From contig CM017556.1 in NCBI GenBank assembly GCA_007844125.1, positions 85,220,864 through 85,284,863 on the forward strand: 64,000 nt of DNA, in the 5' to 3' direction. Origin of the DNA: Sinonovacula constricta. Its lineage: Eukaryota; Mollusca; Bivalvia; Cardiida; Solecurtidae. The notes under the pieces are model-generated. The model had not been told where the DNA came from, did not search any database, and saw nothing but the letters and a program-made list of their open reading frames with translations. The position numbers were made by a program, and so were the translations under genes. Each line of letters begins with the position of its first letter. Position 1 is the first letter of the stretch. Positions 25,201-62,429 of the stretch are shown here, in pieces.

Positions 25201-28200
25201 CATTTGATATGGCATTTTTTGACACAGCAATTATGTTAAAAAGATAATGATATTACTACAATCATGTGACTATTATCTGTTGCATATTGTTGTTTTTTTG
25301 CATGTTACTAATCCTTCTAAATTCTTTCCTTTTAATGTCTTTTTATGATAAAGCTTGCTGTTCAAGCTTTTATGTAACAGACAGGTATTGTCAGTAGGCC
25401 TGACAACTTAAGAAGGGATAAGACCATGGGGCATTGATAGCATAGACAGCTATGTGATATATCTTTAACAATTACTAAAAACTTCTTGAATATAACAAAT
25501 ACCATGTAATAAATATAAAGAATTATAAACAGTAAAAGCAGCATGTAAAAGATGTTTATTTAAATTCAGGTTAGTACTTTTATATTGCGTGACCATTATT
25601 TGATTACATTTGTCTTTCCATTACATTAATGATAAAGTTTAGTAATATTGTGATTACTAGAAACTTGAAGGCTGGTGATTCTTTACAGGTAATTTTCCAG
25701 TTTTATTATCATAAAGAAAGGATGTGAATCTATTACTTTTAAAGGTACTTATGAAAAATTAGCCACAGCTTCTGAAGACTAACATTTACCGTATACATTT
25801 TGCAGGCTTCTTAAAGTGTCACAAAATTTTATGAAAGATTAACAAAAAAACATTTTTTTTTTGGCTCTATCATTAAATGATGTCACACAATGGCCTGCTT
25901 TAAGTGCAATGATTCATTCAGAATTTCTTTCTTATCCCAGATCTGATTATAACATATACATGCATGGCATTTTTTTTTATAAATTAAACTTTGTTATGTT
26001 TGTGATAAATTGTTGTTCACATTTCTACACATTGGTATCCTAATTATGTTATTTTGTATTGTTTTATTCATTCTTGTTGTTGCTATTTTGTATTTGTTTC
26101 ATCAAGCTCTTGGGTACTTTTTACGTATTTAATACTTCTGTAGTTTTTAGACTATAAATAAACAAATGTTGAACAAAGTGACCCAAGAGGTAAATAACTA
26201 ACAGTCAAATTACTTACAAAAACAGCGTACCTGTTCTAGCACATTTCATTTTAAAATTTTAAACTATTTAACACTCTTTTTAATATTTATCTTTTTGAAT
26301 TAATGGTGGTGTCCAAAAGATATGGGCCAATTTTCCTTCTCACAGACAACCATATTAATTGCTGTCACCTGAATAAATCCCATAAATTGCTGTTAATGGC
26401 TGTCCTACATCTCTGGAAAATGTAAAGTACTAAAATCTACTCAGCATTACAAAGATGTATTTCCTATCCGAGCCATGATTTACACTAAGCAATTTTTAAA
26501 CTAAGAAAGCCATGTGACCATTTAGGTTTGAAATCAGATTATATCATCATCCGGGTAAACCACTCTGACGTCGATATCAAATTTTCAGCAAAATTTCCCA
26601 TTGTGCTTATATATAGATTAATAGAATGAAGATTTAGGGCAATTTATTTTACAATTTGTTTTGTCTAACAAATGAGGTAGTATTCAAAAGTCCTTTTTTT
26701 TTATTTAGACTCAGATATGAGTTAGTGCAGAAATTAATGTCCAGATTTCTTAAAACATTGGTTAAGATATTATTTCATGTATTTCATACAGGCAAATTGT
26801 TGGATACCATTTTATATATTTACACATACACTAACAAATGATTCTAAAATGATTAAATGCATTTTGATTTGAACATAAATTCCTGTATATAATTTGTAAA
26901 TACCTTTTTATCTATCTATTAATGTTGACATTTACTCATGTCTGTTTTTTTCTTAAAGGTCCTAGTTGACATATATTTGGCGTCTTTTGGTCTGTTTTCA
27001 ATATTCATAAACTGACAAGACGTTCTTTCTGTAAATTAAGTGTAATAGAATCAAAAATGATGAATAAAATTTATACTTATACAACTGCCTGATTTATGTC
27101 TGCTGTATTTACCCTGCATAGGGAAACTTAGCCGCGTGTAGTAGCCACATTGTACACTGTTCCATTAAGTAGAATTCCTGAATGGATGAAGACTTGAACT
27201 CCTAGCATTCCATATAAAACTACAGCAAACAACATATGGCACTTTCACTTTTAACTTTGTTAATTTGATCTGTTTTAATTAACTGACTATGACAACTTGA
27301 ATACTTTATTCTTGACCAAATAGGTACGTTATACAAATGTTACAAATCTTCTGTCACTTTGGAATATTTGCAAATCGATGTAAATCTAAAACTTTTAAAA
27401 GTGAATGTTTACTCTTTAAAAGAAATCAATTGTTATTCGATTCAACCATTTTATAAAAATTATTTACACCTCATGGCAAGTGAAAAATTTATGTAACAGT
27501 TGGATTTTAGACTCAACGCAAGAAACAGAGCCATTTAGATTTAGCAATAAGCAGACAATATTTCACTTATGCTGACAGCTGGCAAAACAGAAGTCGCATA
27601 GCTTGACAGATTTTTGAAATATAAGAAACACTTTCTCAACTCGTGTGTTGCGATTTAATTCAGTCTGTAAACTGTCAGCATACAGTTTTTACACCAAGTG
27701 ACATTTATCTATAAAGAATGATTTATGAGCTGAATTACATGGCTGCTCGATGAAGGGAACGCAAAAGTATACGTCACTGTGACGTCAGGCGTATAATCGT
27801 TGATTGTGGCTTAATATACTTTTTTGTTTTATTATTTATTACAAATTGAGAATATTCAAGTTGTTTTAGGTTTGCCATTAAAGAAATGGAAACCTAAAGA
27901 TTGCTGCATATGGGGTTCAGACAAGCAACCTCATGTCACCATTATGTTTAATGTACTAAAGTGAATCTGAATGCAGGATTATTTTTGTTGAAACAAGATA
28001 CAGACTTTTTTCATTTTCTAATCAGTTACTTTACATGAAACTGAGTAACATACTGATTTCAATATACAAATACTTCATGAAACTGGTGTTTAAGGAAGTT
28101 AAAAATTACATCTTTACATAGTTTCACTGCATTTAAATCTTTCAGCACCGACTATTTAAAAAAAGAGAAAAGCTTAGTGCAAAATATATCTAAAAAAACT

Positions 28201-28450
28201 TATGAAAAAATAGTAGCATTACTTAACAAGCATTTGATAGTATTGCGGGCAATACAGCAGTCCCCTACCGGTCTCTCAAAAAAGTTCTTTAATTATCATA
28301 CGCTCCTGTTTATTGCCATTTATAATTAATTTGAGGTTGAAGTCTGTATTTGTATAATTATGGCTTAAAAATGATGTCATAAACAAGGAAATCTACAGTA
28401 GTTGGGGTTCACATAATTTTTTTAATTCACCTGGCCTAAATAATTGTTAC
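25200..28450. other. Intergenic, no gene seen
   Basis: AT-rich sequence without exon-like reading frames. A CRE-type palindrome TGACGTCA is at 27780-27787. Nothing else was recognised. Confidence 0.6.
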
Positions 28451-28551
28451 CTTATCATGACATTTATTTTTGGCCTTTATTTAAGGTATGAGCACCTTAA
28501 TGCACTATCATTTAAGGTAAGTGCATTTGAATGCGCTATCCAAAACTTCAC

Positions 28552-29345
28552 GATTTTGCTGCAAGGTCATGCTGTGACCTTGACCTTCAAGGTAGCGACC
28601 CAAATGTTGTGCGCGACACGTCATCCCAATATGGTGATCATTTCTGTAAAATAGTTGTAAAATCCGACTTCAAATAACAAATTTATGGGCCGGACACGAT
28701 TTTGCTGCAAGGTCATGCTGTGACCTTGACCTTCAAGGTATCGACCCAAATGTTGTTCGCGACACTTCATCTCGATATGGTGATCATTTCTGTGAAATAG
28801 TTGTAAAATCTGACTTCAAATAACAAAGTTATGGTCTGGACACAATTTTGCTGCAAGTTCATGCTGTGACCTTGACCTTCAAGGTATCAACCCAAATGAT
28901 GTTCGTGACACGTCGTCTCAATATGGTGATCATTTCTGTGAAAAAGTTGTAAAATCAAACTTCAAATAACCAAGTTATGGGGCGGACTTGATTTTGCTGC
29001 AAGGTCATGCTGTGACCTTGACCTTCAAGGTATCGACCCAAATGTTGTTCGCGACACTTCATCTCGATATGGTGATCATTTCTGTGAAACAGTTGTAAAA
29101 TCTGACTTCAAATAACAAAGTTATGGGGCAGTCAGGATTTTGCTTCAAGGTCATGCTGTGACCTTGACCTTCAAGGTAGCAACCTAAATCTTGCGCGTGC
29201 ATATTGTACACATTGCTACCTATTAACATACCAAGTTTCATGCACCTAGCTTTAATAGTTTTTAAGTTATCAAAGGATCCAGATTTTTAGTGGACAGACA
29301 GACAGACAGATGGACTGACGGACGGAGGGTAAACTTATAGTCCCC
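28552..29345. repeat. 146-bp tandem repeat inside an interspersed element
   Basis: GATTTTGCTGCAAGGTCATG recurs at 28552, 28698, 28844, 28990 and 29136, an exact 146-bp period. Each unit has CTGTGACCTTGACCTTCAAG. The segment ends with GACAGACAGACAGATGGACT and TAGTCCCCGTT, an end common in bivalve interspersed repeats (recalled, not searched). Confidence 0.9.
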
Positions 29346-30804
29346 GTTAAATACGGTTAGTAAATATTGTTTATTGATACAAGTCAACTATGGTGTTTTT
29401 TCTTTTTTATGCCAACCAATGCAAGTCACTCTATGGCAGCAAAAGGATTAACGTAATATTGAATGATGATACCCCACAGGACAGTTTGTTCTCTACGACC
29501 ACTTTGGTTCAGCTGAGTTTTAGCACATAAGCGTTAAGCTGAGTTAAATTTCCGCTTTACTGCAGGGAATAGTTGACTGTAAGTGAAAATCGGGAAAGAT
29601 ACAACACTATATCAACTGAGGTTAATCATTTTATTTAGTTCTAATGTCTTCCAATGAAACAAAATCCGCAAGCACCAAGCTCAGCAGATTACAAACAAAT
29701 AGTTAACAAAATAGTAAACATTTTGGTTAGCAAGTGAATTGCTTTTACATGTCATATAAAATAATATTCATAAAAAAGCAAATACATCGATATACATATT
29801 TATCAAGCTGTATAACTTTCTCTCAATTTTACAAAATCATTACTTTAAAAAAAAAATACCATTATTCCATCAGATAAGAATATATTAATACTTCAATGCT
29901 TGCATAAACTTTCCAACAATTTATGCTATTCAGTAATTAGTCTTATCATTGGCTACATGTATCATATGCAAAGCAGCTTCCAACATTTAAAAAAATGTTT
30001 TATAAAATAATCATTGCAAAACTAAAGACTTTGGTTATCATGTTTATGATCATAGCAGCTTATAAAAATAGATTTACAGGATTGATGCAAAAGTATACAA
30101 TGCAAATGAGGTATTTATTGAGTTAATGAAAATATTAAGTTTTAGTTTTTTGTGTTTTTTTTGCTAAAAGGTTATATTTGACACTTTGCCTTGCCAATAC
30201 CTGTAGTTATAGCATGCCAGTAGTTGAGGGTGCTTGGGGATTCAGTTCTAGCTGTATGTATTGCACATTTAGATTGGATGATTTTTTTTCCACAACATTA
30301 ACAGTCAATGTAAAATTATAAAATACTAGATTTGATTTTTTTATTTTACTTTTTTTTTACACAAGGTGAGAATTTTTGCTTTCAACAGATACTGAAACTA
30401 AGGAACTATATTAATTCATAACTTAACAGAACAAATTTTGTAGTCAACTCATAAAAAAAAATACTGTATAAAAACTATATCAGATGTAACAGCCCTGTTG
30501 TACCAGTTACTTGTCTGCTGAGCTAAAAATAGCTAACTATGCTGCATAAACAAAGACAGGAATTACCTTACAGAAATCATGTAAGTAGGTCCTGTCAATT
30601 TAACCATACCTCTTTTGTCATTAATGTCTCTTTTTGCCCTGTAACAAAGTGTCAGATATCCACTTTTACAAGTTAGAGGGAGCAAGAATGACAAATTACA
30701 TGATTTTATTTACATCAGAATGGAAACATAATACGAGACATAAATAATATACATACATATGTATATATATAATATACATTCATTAATTCATGAATTCATA
30801 ATTC

Positions 30805-30864
<60 letters not shown>

Positions 30865-31550
30865 CATTTATTTTAAAAGATTAAGTCTGGGGTTTATAAA
30901 TACTAAAAAACATGTCTGACATTATGCAGCAAGTTATATGCTAGCTAGTGAAAGAATATAATAAAGAAAAAAAATGCACTAGAACTAGAAGCAAAACTTA
31001 GTATTTGTCTATGTAGAACCGGGACCTTGAGTATGATACTGCTATACTAATTGTCCAAATTTCATTTTGCGGATACTTTATGTTTTAAGAATGCTGGTCC
31101 TGTACATGCAAATCCATAAAATGTTATTTTGGGTTTGCAGCAACGTGCCTTCAAACAGCATGAATGTCAGCAACAAGAAACTCAATTCTTAAATTTATAT
31201 TATTGGTTTAGATACAAATTTTGCTAATGGCTTTAAAGTAAGTGTTCTAAAAGTTAAAAATAATTGCAAACATGTTGGGAAATTCAATTTTGATTTATCA
31301 GATGTTAACCTTGGTAGGGCGTGCCACATGTGTAATTCATCTCAAACCTAACTGAAAAGAAATTGAATAATATAATTTTTCTATAAATCAAAACATTAAT
31401 TGTTGTATACATTGTTTGGACAACACTGATTTAAACTGAATGTTTTTATTGTGTTAATCTCTTTACCAGGATAAAATAGGAGTCACACACACTTTTTTAT
31501 TCACGAGAAAAGCGTCATGCTTTTATGTGTATTCTGAGGTCATTCAAAGT
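29346..31550. other. Intergenic, no gene seen
   Basis: AT-rich DNA. It includes a (TA)n run at 30808-30861. No exon, RNA gene or intact element was recognised. Confidence 0.6.
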
Positions 31551-31569
31551 TCACATGGGCCATGTGGGG

Positions 31570-31622
31570 TATAAAAACTGAACGCCATCTTTTTCTTCCG
31601 AAAGGTCTTGGGAAATGTAAGT
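31570..31622 (+). promoter_or_regulatory. Promoter-like TATA box, pyrimidine initiator and splice donor
   Basis: TATAAAA at 31570-31576 is followed by the pyrimidine tract CTTTTTCTTCC (31589-31599) and a GTAAGT donor at 31617. The layout resembles the short first exon of translation-machinery genes with 5' TOP mRNAs. The spacing from TATA to tract is short, and no coding exon was found downstream. Confidence 0.3.
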
Positions 31623-32685
31623 ATTGATTCTTGGCTCATTGCATGTTTTATATGCATAGCACCTTACTCAATGTTATCAAACAATATTCAACATAACCTA
31701 TGTTATTATTTGGATAGGTGTCAATCAGGGCTTATCAGATTTCTTCATTTAAAATCGGAGCCCAAGAATAGGTCTATTGTTTGTGTTTTTGTCAGTCTTC
31801 TTTGCCACACAGTTTTTGTAAGGAATTTTTTGTACCATTTGCCTTATTTCATGGGAGATAGCATGGCTTTAACACAGAGTAGTTACTTAAACTTCATAAT
31901 TAAACAAAAAAAAAAAAACATATATATTATTAAAATAGAAGTCGCAATGATGTGAAAATATGTGTTTATTAACAAGCTTCAAACTTCAATAAAGAACAAA
32001 TCAGGTTTAACAATTTATGCATTTATACAAGGTTAATAACAAACATTAGAATAAATCTAACAGAGAACTTAATATATGAATGAAGAAAAAGGCTACAACA
32101 TTAAATTATAAACTTTACATAAAGTTTACCACCAACTTTTATATGACAGTTGTGTCTATAAAAATATGAGAATGTATCGGCCACACTCCTCTTTGAAAGA
32201 ATAGTTTCTCCCAAAATCTAACTGCAGCAAGCAAAGTTATCTGCCATTTATCAGTATAATTTATAAAATTCTAAAAATAAGGGGTCCAGGCCCCTTTTAA
32301 AATTTTACAAAAGCCTTGATTTCGTGGTATTCAAAGTTTATGGAAAATGTTCCTAATTATGAAGCAAATATGTTGCATCACCTCCTTTAAAACTCTTAAA
32401 TGAACATCCCATCACCTCTCCTTTGGAATCAAGGTACATGTAACATCTATGCCATAATTCACAACAAAATACACAGGCAACAGAAAAACAAAAGCAATAT
32501 GCGAGACTTACATGAATTTCATTCAAACTTATAAATAGGCATATAAAGGTTGCAATGCTCATAGGACTTTGTCATATATCTTTATTGATATTTACCTGTA
32601 ATAAAAGTGCCAAGATGAGGGTTACAAAACCTTTTTCTTGCATTATTTTATCAAAAGGTGAAGATTTATGGTATTTAGCTTGACA

Positions 32686-33176
32686 ATAGATAGTTTCTAT
32701 GTGATGTCAGAGGCATTGATAAGACAGGTTAAGGCAGCCATCTTTGAAGATAGAAAGCTGACGCAGGCTGAAATCTGGAAATATGTCCTCTACTGTGATT
32801 TTATTTTCAATATATTTTACTGAATTATATATCCAATTTAACTCCTTTTATGAAGTATTTTAAATATTAAAACTATATTTTGATAGTTTAAAAGGTAAAA
32901 AAATACAAACAGATAAACTGTTCAATTTGTTTAAGGATGATCCAATAAATTTATTTATTTCCATGTTTTAATTCTGTGCATTTATCAATTTTAAAAAATA
33001 TTGAATTCTAAAAAATATTAATTTCAAGAGCTTTCCAATGGTGTATAGACCACAAATGAAGAAATAACAAGGAAATAAAATTTACGCTTCATCTGAAAAT
33101 CCCTTGAAGATAGCATCAAAGATGGCTGCCAAGATAAGGGATCTTCACTGATGTGGAAACTATCTATATGAAAGTG
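32686..33176. mobile_element. Possible non-autonomous DNA transposon
   Basis: The left side has ATAGATAGTTTCTATGTGAT and GGCAGCCATCTTTGAAGATA. The right side has the inverted forms CAAAGATGGCTGCC and GGAAACTATCTATATG. The roughly 490-bp interior is AT-rich and non-coding. Arms are imperfect and no target duplication is clear. Confidence 0.5.
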
Positions 33177-33364
33177 GCAGGAACAGATAGAAGCATTCCC
33201 ACAACTAACTATATGTGGTCAAAATGGTGACTGTAGGTAGTCAAGCAGCACAGAGCAAGGAGCTGGATTTACTTATTGTGTCATGTGACTTAGCTTGTTC
33301 ATGTTGCACCAAGTAAATAAACATCAACAAGCTAGCCAAGGTCTGTATTCAAACAGTAACTGTT

Positions 33365-33715
33365 GCCCCATTTTCTTCCATGGTTGACTTTCAGGGCACC
33401 TGCCAGGTACCTCCGAGTGGCTGACAGGCTTGTGTCAGCTGTCCTCTAGAATCCATTCTACATGCCCAAACCAGTCAAGGTTCAAAGAGCTTCAGTGAGT
33501 GGTGGTAGGCCATGGGCATCTGAAAGTGATTCTGTTGGATGAAGCAGGTATTGCCCCACCAGCTTCTGCATGACAAAGTCATTCCTTTCTAGTGATTGTA
33601 TATTGCTGTCTTTGATATCCAAAGTCTCTGAGGCATTTAGCACTGCAGGTCTGATGCACGCACTGAACACATTGCTGCATGCCACCAGAGACAATGCCTG
33701 GTCAAGGCTAGGAAA
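33365..33715 (-). pseudogene. LINE reverse-transcriptase C-terminal remnant
   Basis: On the minus strand 33694-33482 reads CIRPAVLNASETL followed by LERNDFVMQKLVGQ, resembling the RPAxLYGSETW and LERxxxxMLRWM region after the RT domain. Beyond a frameshift, DWFGHVEWILE and a VPGRCP segment match the FGHVERM and GRPxKTW part. Frameshifts and stops show it is dead. Confidence 0.75.
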
Positions 33716-33719
33716 GCAG

Positions 33720-34774
33720 GAGATGGAGGCTGGCCCATGACTTAATGGATATTTTATAAAAAAACAACCTCCCTATCAAACAGAAACTAAAACAACTACT
33801 GTAACAAAGTAAATATGCACAGATGATAAATTCTTCCTTGCCTATGTAAAACATTAACAGTAAGTCAATAAATATGATACAATTAAAGCACAATACAGAA
33901 AATCATTTATAAACACTGCTGCCATTGTAAGTCCATTCATAAGAGTTTCTATTAAAGCTATGCTCTGGATTAAATACCGGTAGATGTTTGCATAACATAG
34001 TCATACATATAATATGTCATAAAAACACTTATTATTTTCCTTCACACATACTAGTTAACTATACATGTATGTGATAAGTTTCGCAGTCATACAAATAACA
34101 TTTCATAGAAACAGGTTAAATTTTGATTCATATTTGTGAGACAAATGTGACAAGTTTCTGTGCAAAACAGTTAATGATGTCCCATATTGTAGTCCGATAT
34201 GTGATAACAGTTTTTTTTGCAAAATGCATTCTGGTTATACATGTGAGCATAGTCTTTGGCATACAACAGGTATACTAGTAATATATTTTGATAACACATT
34301 TTCCAATATCCAAAAATAAAAACTACACAGCTTGAACATACCGATAAAAGTCAAGATTGACCAAGAGGATATTTTAAGTACACATACACAGGGACATATT
34401 GCATTGACATGATGAAAAAGACTGTGTTAAAATGCGAAATTTGGCAGTCACATCAGTGAGAAGGTTTTTTTAAAATTAGTCCTTGCTGAACGTCTCAAGA
34501 GTTGTTTCTTGTACTTAACACAAGCGTGTGAAGGCAGTACTGAATATGGTTACTATAGTTTACCAGAAGATTTTTTTTGTTTGTTTATTGAGTTTTTCGT
34601 GCCACCAATAGTATTTCAGTTATCTGGAGACGGTATCCACTTGAAGCAGATATATTAAGGAATTATCCATGAAGTTCCAAATGTGATCCAGCCATAGTGG
34701 AAAGTGTTCCTGGGGGCACTCTCCTAGTGCGATGGTTATTGGTAACCATGGTTATAAAATTTCCTTGACACAGT
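33720..34774. other. Gene B 3' flank or 3' UTR
   Basis: No coding exon. A body fragment of the 55795-type SINE lies at 34597-34665 (TTATCTGGAGACGGTATC, CTTGAAGCAGATATA). A minus-strand AATAAA at 34589-34584, about 190 bp past the gene B stop, could be its poly(A) signal. Confidence 0.5.
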
Positions 34775-59126
<24,352 letters not shown>

Positions 59127-59769
59127 CTGAATAAAGAGATTAAAATTCATATATGTTGTTGGTATGTTATAAACATTTTAAATACATGATGAAAGAGGCT
59201 GCTAACATGAATATGCTGTCATGCAGTAAATATTGAAAATGTTTACTTGAACATGAACAAAAACGGACTCATCAGCAAAAAGGGTAACTAAAATTTTCAA
59301 AAACTTATATCAATCTTATATATAATTTTTTCAGAGCTAAGACTTAATATCTGTTTTTTAATTCATAATTAATTTAAATTGTGTGATAGGTAGCGGGTAT
59401 TTTCTCAAAACTGTTATAGATGACAACCATTTTTTAACAATTCAGCAAACTTTAATTAGCACCACTTCAATTACTGACCATTACTGGACAATGATATCAA
59501 AGGAGAAAGACTGACATTATGAAATAAATGCAAATATTGACGCTTTGAACATTAAATCTTTGACAAATACCCAACTGAAATGACCAACTATCTTTAAAAC
59601 AATAAATAAATTAATAAAGATATTTTCCAAAGGTTTATTTTGGGATTATTTTTAAGGTCCAAAAACCATATGGTACTGAATTTGTATTTTGAGTTTTATG
59701 GCACACCAACACTTGATGGGTGAAATGGTGCTGACTACAATGAAGTTTAACGCGAACCGAGTATAACCC

Positions 59770-60060
59770 ACACCAAAACGCTTGCATGCGACAAGCTCGT
59801 CACAAGTTTGCGACAAGTTTGCGCAAGCTTGCCGCAATCTTAATAAGATTGCAATTCTTAAATATTATGGTCGCGGATGCGAGCACGCTCGCTTGCATAG
59901 AAATTAAGGTTGCGGTTAGGTTTTGTTCGCACACTTCTCGCAATCTTAAATACCATTAAGATTGCGAGAAGCTTGCGGTCTTGCAAGCTTGCAATCTTAT
60001 ATTCCACTGAAGATTGCAAGAAGCTTGCGATCTTGCAAGCTTAAAACTAATTATTATTAG
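59770..60060. repeat. Palindrome-rich repeat with HindIII-site words
   Basis: AAGCTTGC/GCAAGCTT and AAGATTGC/GCAATCTT recur in both orientations. A perfect 16-bp stem (CTTCTCGCAATCTTAA at 59934 and its reverse complement at 59956) surrounds a 6-base loop. Two adjoining roughly 57-bp blocks start AAGATTGCGAGAAGCTTGCG and AAGATTGCAAGAAGCTTGCG. Probably a foldback-type element. Confidence 0.75.
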
Positions 60061-60199
60061 GATTGTGGATAGGTTGTGGACTTGCAAGCATAAAATTATT
60101 CCAAGACATTAAGAAATTTATTTTGTATTTCTTTAAAGAAATAACATTTGAAAGAGAACTTGACCAGCATGACCAGTTCCACTTGCAGATATACAGCAA

Positions 60200-60610
60200 G
60201 AAAGCTATGATGGCCCTGTATCGCTCACCTGAGGACACTGGCTTTAAAATTTAATCACAAGACTAAATGTTCACAACTGTGCCTTGGATTCTAGTGATTA
60301 CAAGTTATGTTGAAGCAAATCTTTGCCTACAGTTACACATCCAGATTTATTGCAAACAAAGATTCTGGTCAAGTCTGTGAAGATTAGGCCCCCAAAAAAG
60401 TCTTTTAATGTGTTCTCAAGGTTTTTATAGATCTGACCAAGTCACCTACTATTTGACCATGTGACCTATTTATTAACTCATCCAAGATTTCATACAGACA
60501 AACATTTAATGACATTCTGACCACCAGTGTTGGTTAAGATTGGATCAAAACGGTAGCCTTTAAAGTGTTTATGAGCAAATTGTTAATGCAGCTAGATGGA
60601 CAGTTGGTTG
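60200..60610. mobile_element. Interspersed repeat fragments
   Basis: ATGGCCCTGTATCGCTCACC is a word I associate with bivalve repeats. 60340-60610 (TTAAGATTGGATCAAAACGG, GACCAAGTCACCTAC) is a diverged relative of 12780-13030. No gene was seen from 60610 to 61400. Confidence 0.5.
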
Positions 60611-61472
60611 AAAAAAGCTTACCAGAATGTAACATAAAAAAGCTCTAAATACTAACTGCCAATTTTTTTTTAAATTTTATTTTGTCATTATTTATTATTA
60701 AACAGAAATCACACAACCCTATACAAAACAGTCCCAGATTTACTCTCCCTAGAAAGTAATTTGGTAATGATACCCTACTCCCATCTTGATTTTTTTATAG
60801 AAAATCCAAAAATATATTTAATAACTTGACAACAATTGATCCCTAAAGCAATTCCAAACATATTCTTCCCATGAGATAGTTAGTTAACTACTTAATCTGA
60901 TTAATCCTCAAAAAAAATAAGATAATGAACTAAACAAAATAAAATGTATTTAGTAACAGTGACTCAGTCCTTCAAACTAATTGACAACAAAATCAATCCC
61001 ATACTTTGGCATCCCATAAACAAGTTAACTTTCAAATTTGATATCTATCTAAATCCTGAGTAGACATGGAAAGCAAACTGCTGTTATGAGTTACAGTGAC
61101 CTTGATCTGACTGATCACAAAAGCAATTTTAAGCTATGTTATCATTAAAGACAGCTACAAAAGATTTGGTAATAATAGCTCAGTACAATATTTATTTTTT
61201 TGATCTCATTCCAAAGATGTCAGTTTTTTAATAACTTTTTGTTGTCTTTCGAAAACCTGGTCAAGTAGATTTACAGTCTAATATCTAATATGACAACAAA
61301 ACAGACAGTAGAGTATCATGTTAAAACCACTCTTACTTTATTGGGAATGTGAATAAACACCATTTAATAATAAAAGTTTAAAAGTCGCTTTTACGGTGTT
61401 TTATTAAAAGTCAATCGTAACTTTCGGAAAATAACCGAAGAAATCGCCGAGCGGTCCCGATTTACTACAATA

Positions 61473-61500
61473 GCACATGCGCAGTCTACACTTCCGGCCG
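61473..61500 (+). promoter_or_regulatory. CpG-containing TATA-less promoter-like site: NRF1 and ETS motifs
   Basis: GCACATGCGCAG (61473-61484) is one change from the NRF1 site, and ACTTCCGG (61490-61497) is an ETS site, followed by CCGCGCC. The roughly 120 bp around it holds several CpGs in an otherwise CpG-poor window. It may drive the + strand exons below or act in both directions. Confidence 0.45.
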
Positions 61501-61580
61501 CGCCAATTTTCAACGAAATGAAAAAAATGTGATGAAAAAGATGAAAAAATTGACTTTCCTTCACTGGACTACTAAGCAAA
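61501..61580 (+). other. Possible non-coding first exon
   Basis: Sequence just downstream of the promoter-like site ends in CTAAGCAAAG before GTGAGA, a good donor. ATGs within it meet stops soon after splicing to 62169, so it would be 5' UTR. The start is a guess. Confidence 0.3.
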
Positions 61581-62168
61581 GGTGAGACATTGATCTACTT
61601 AAACAAGTATAAGAAGCACCACATTTTAAATCAGGTTTTCTGAACGTAGTAAGTTTAGTACATTAACGGTTTAGAATGCAAAATTAACGTGTTAAATATT
61701 TTCGCCATTTTTTTCAGTTCCGACATTTCACCTTAGTTTTTTCTTATCACAAACGTTTTCTGAAACCGTTGACTTTTCCATAAACACGTGTTTTCTACTG
61801 TATATTTAATTTATGCTTCTGTTAGAGTTGATACGGTTCTGACAAGTTCAAACGTAAGACATTTTTGTATTATTGTTTATTTTAGAGTGACCTTATTAAC
61901 GGTAATATCCAGTTACCGGACATTCACATTACACATGGATACATAGCATACTATAGGAATAAAGGCACATAAAACGGTTACAAGTGGCTACACAATATTT
62001 TTTGTTGTTGATTACATTGTTGTGGTAAGAAAATAAATTTAGCTCACCGGTAATAGAGATATCCAAGATAACTTGTACATGATGATTGAACACATACATA
62101 ACTGTGTTTGCTAGTATGGCATTGCCACTCATGTAAAGTATTTTATTTTCTGTAATAGTTTGAAACAG

Positions 62169-62261
62169 CCAGATGCAAGTGAACAAAAAAAGAATCGGAG
62201 ATGCAGACGGATGTCAATAAGGAGGTCAGTGAAGAGCAACGCATGGATGACAGACAAAAGG
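62169..62261 (+). other. Possible second exon with a candidate start codon
   Basis: The segment lies between GTTTGAAACAG and GTACTG. An ATG at 62203 would open MQTDVNKEVSEEQRMDDRQK. Another frame is also open (MSIRRSVKSNAWMTDK). Splicing of the first frame to the exon-like 63675-63708 meets TAA at once; the second stays open. The product is not recognised. Confidence 0.3.
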
Positions 62262-62429
62262 TACTGAGATAACTATGTAACATTTTGACCATTTGTACCA
62301 GTTCTTGTATTAATGCATTTGCTACCTTTTAGCACTACCATGTTTATTATTAATTGCATGGCGCAGCTGTTGGTACATGAAGATGTCAATCTTTGGAAAT
62401 CATATGTTGTTTTGATTTTGTTTGATTTT

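Noticed and set aside
24039..34774. A second PTP domain (D2) for gene A or gene B
   Set aside because: No HCxxG, QGPLP or YWP-like exons were found on either strand here, and both genes have stop codons after their tails.
59652..59837. Minus-strand frame RQACANLSQTCDELVACKRF
   Set aside because: It is a translation of the palindromic GCAAGCTTGC-type repeat block, with no gene-like features.
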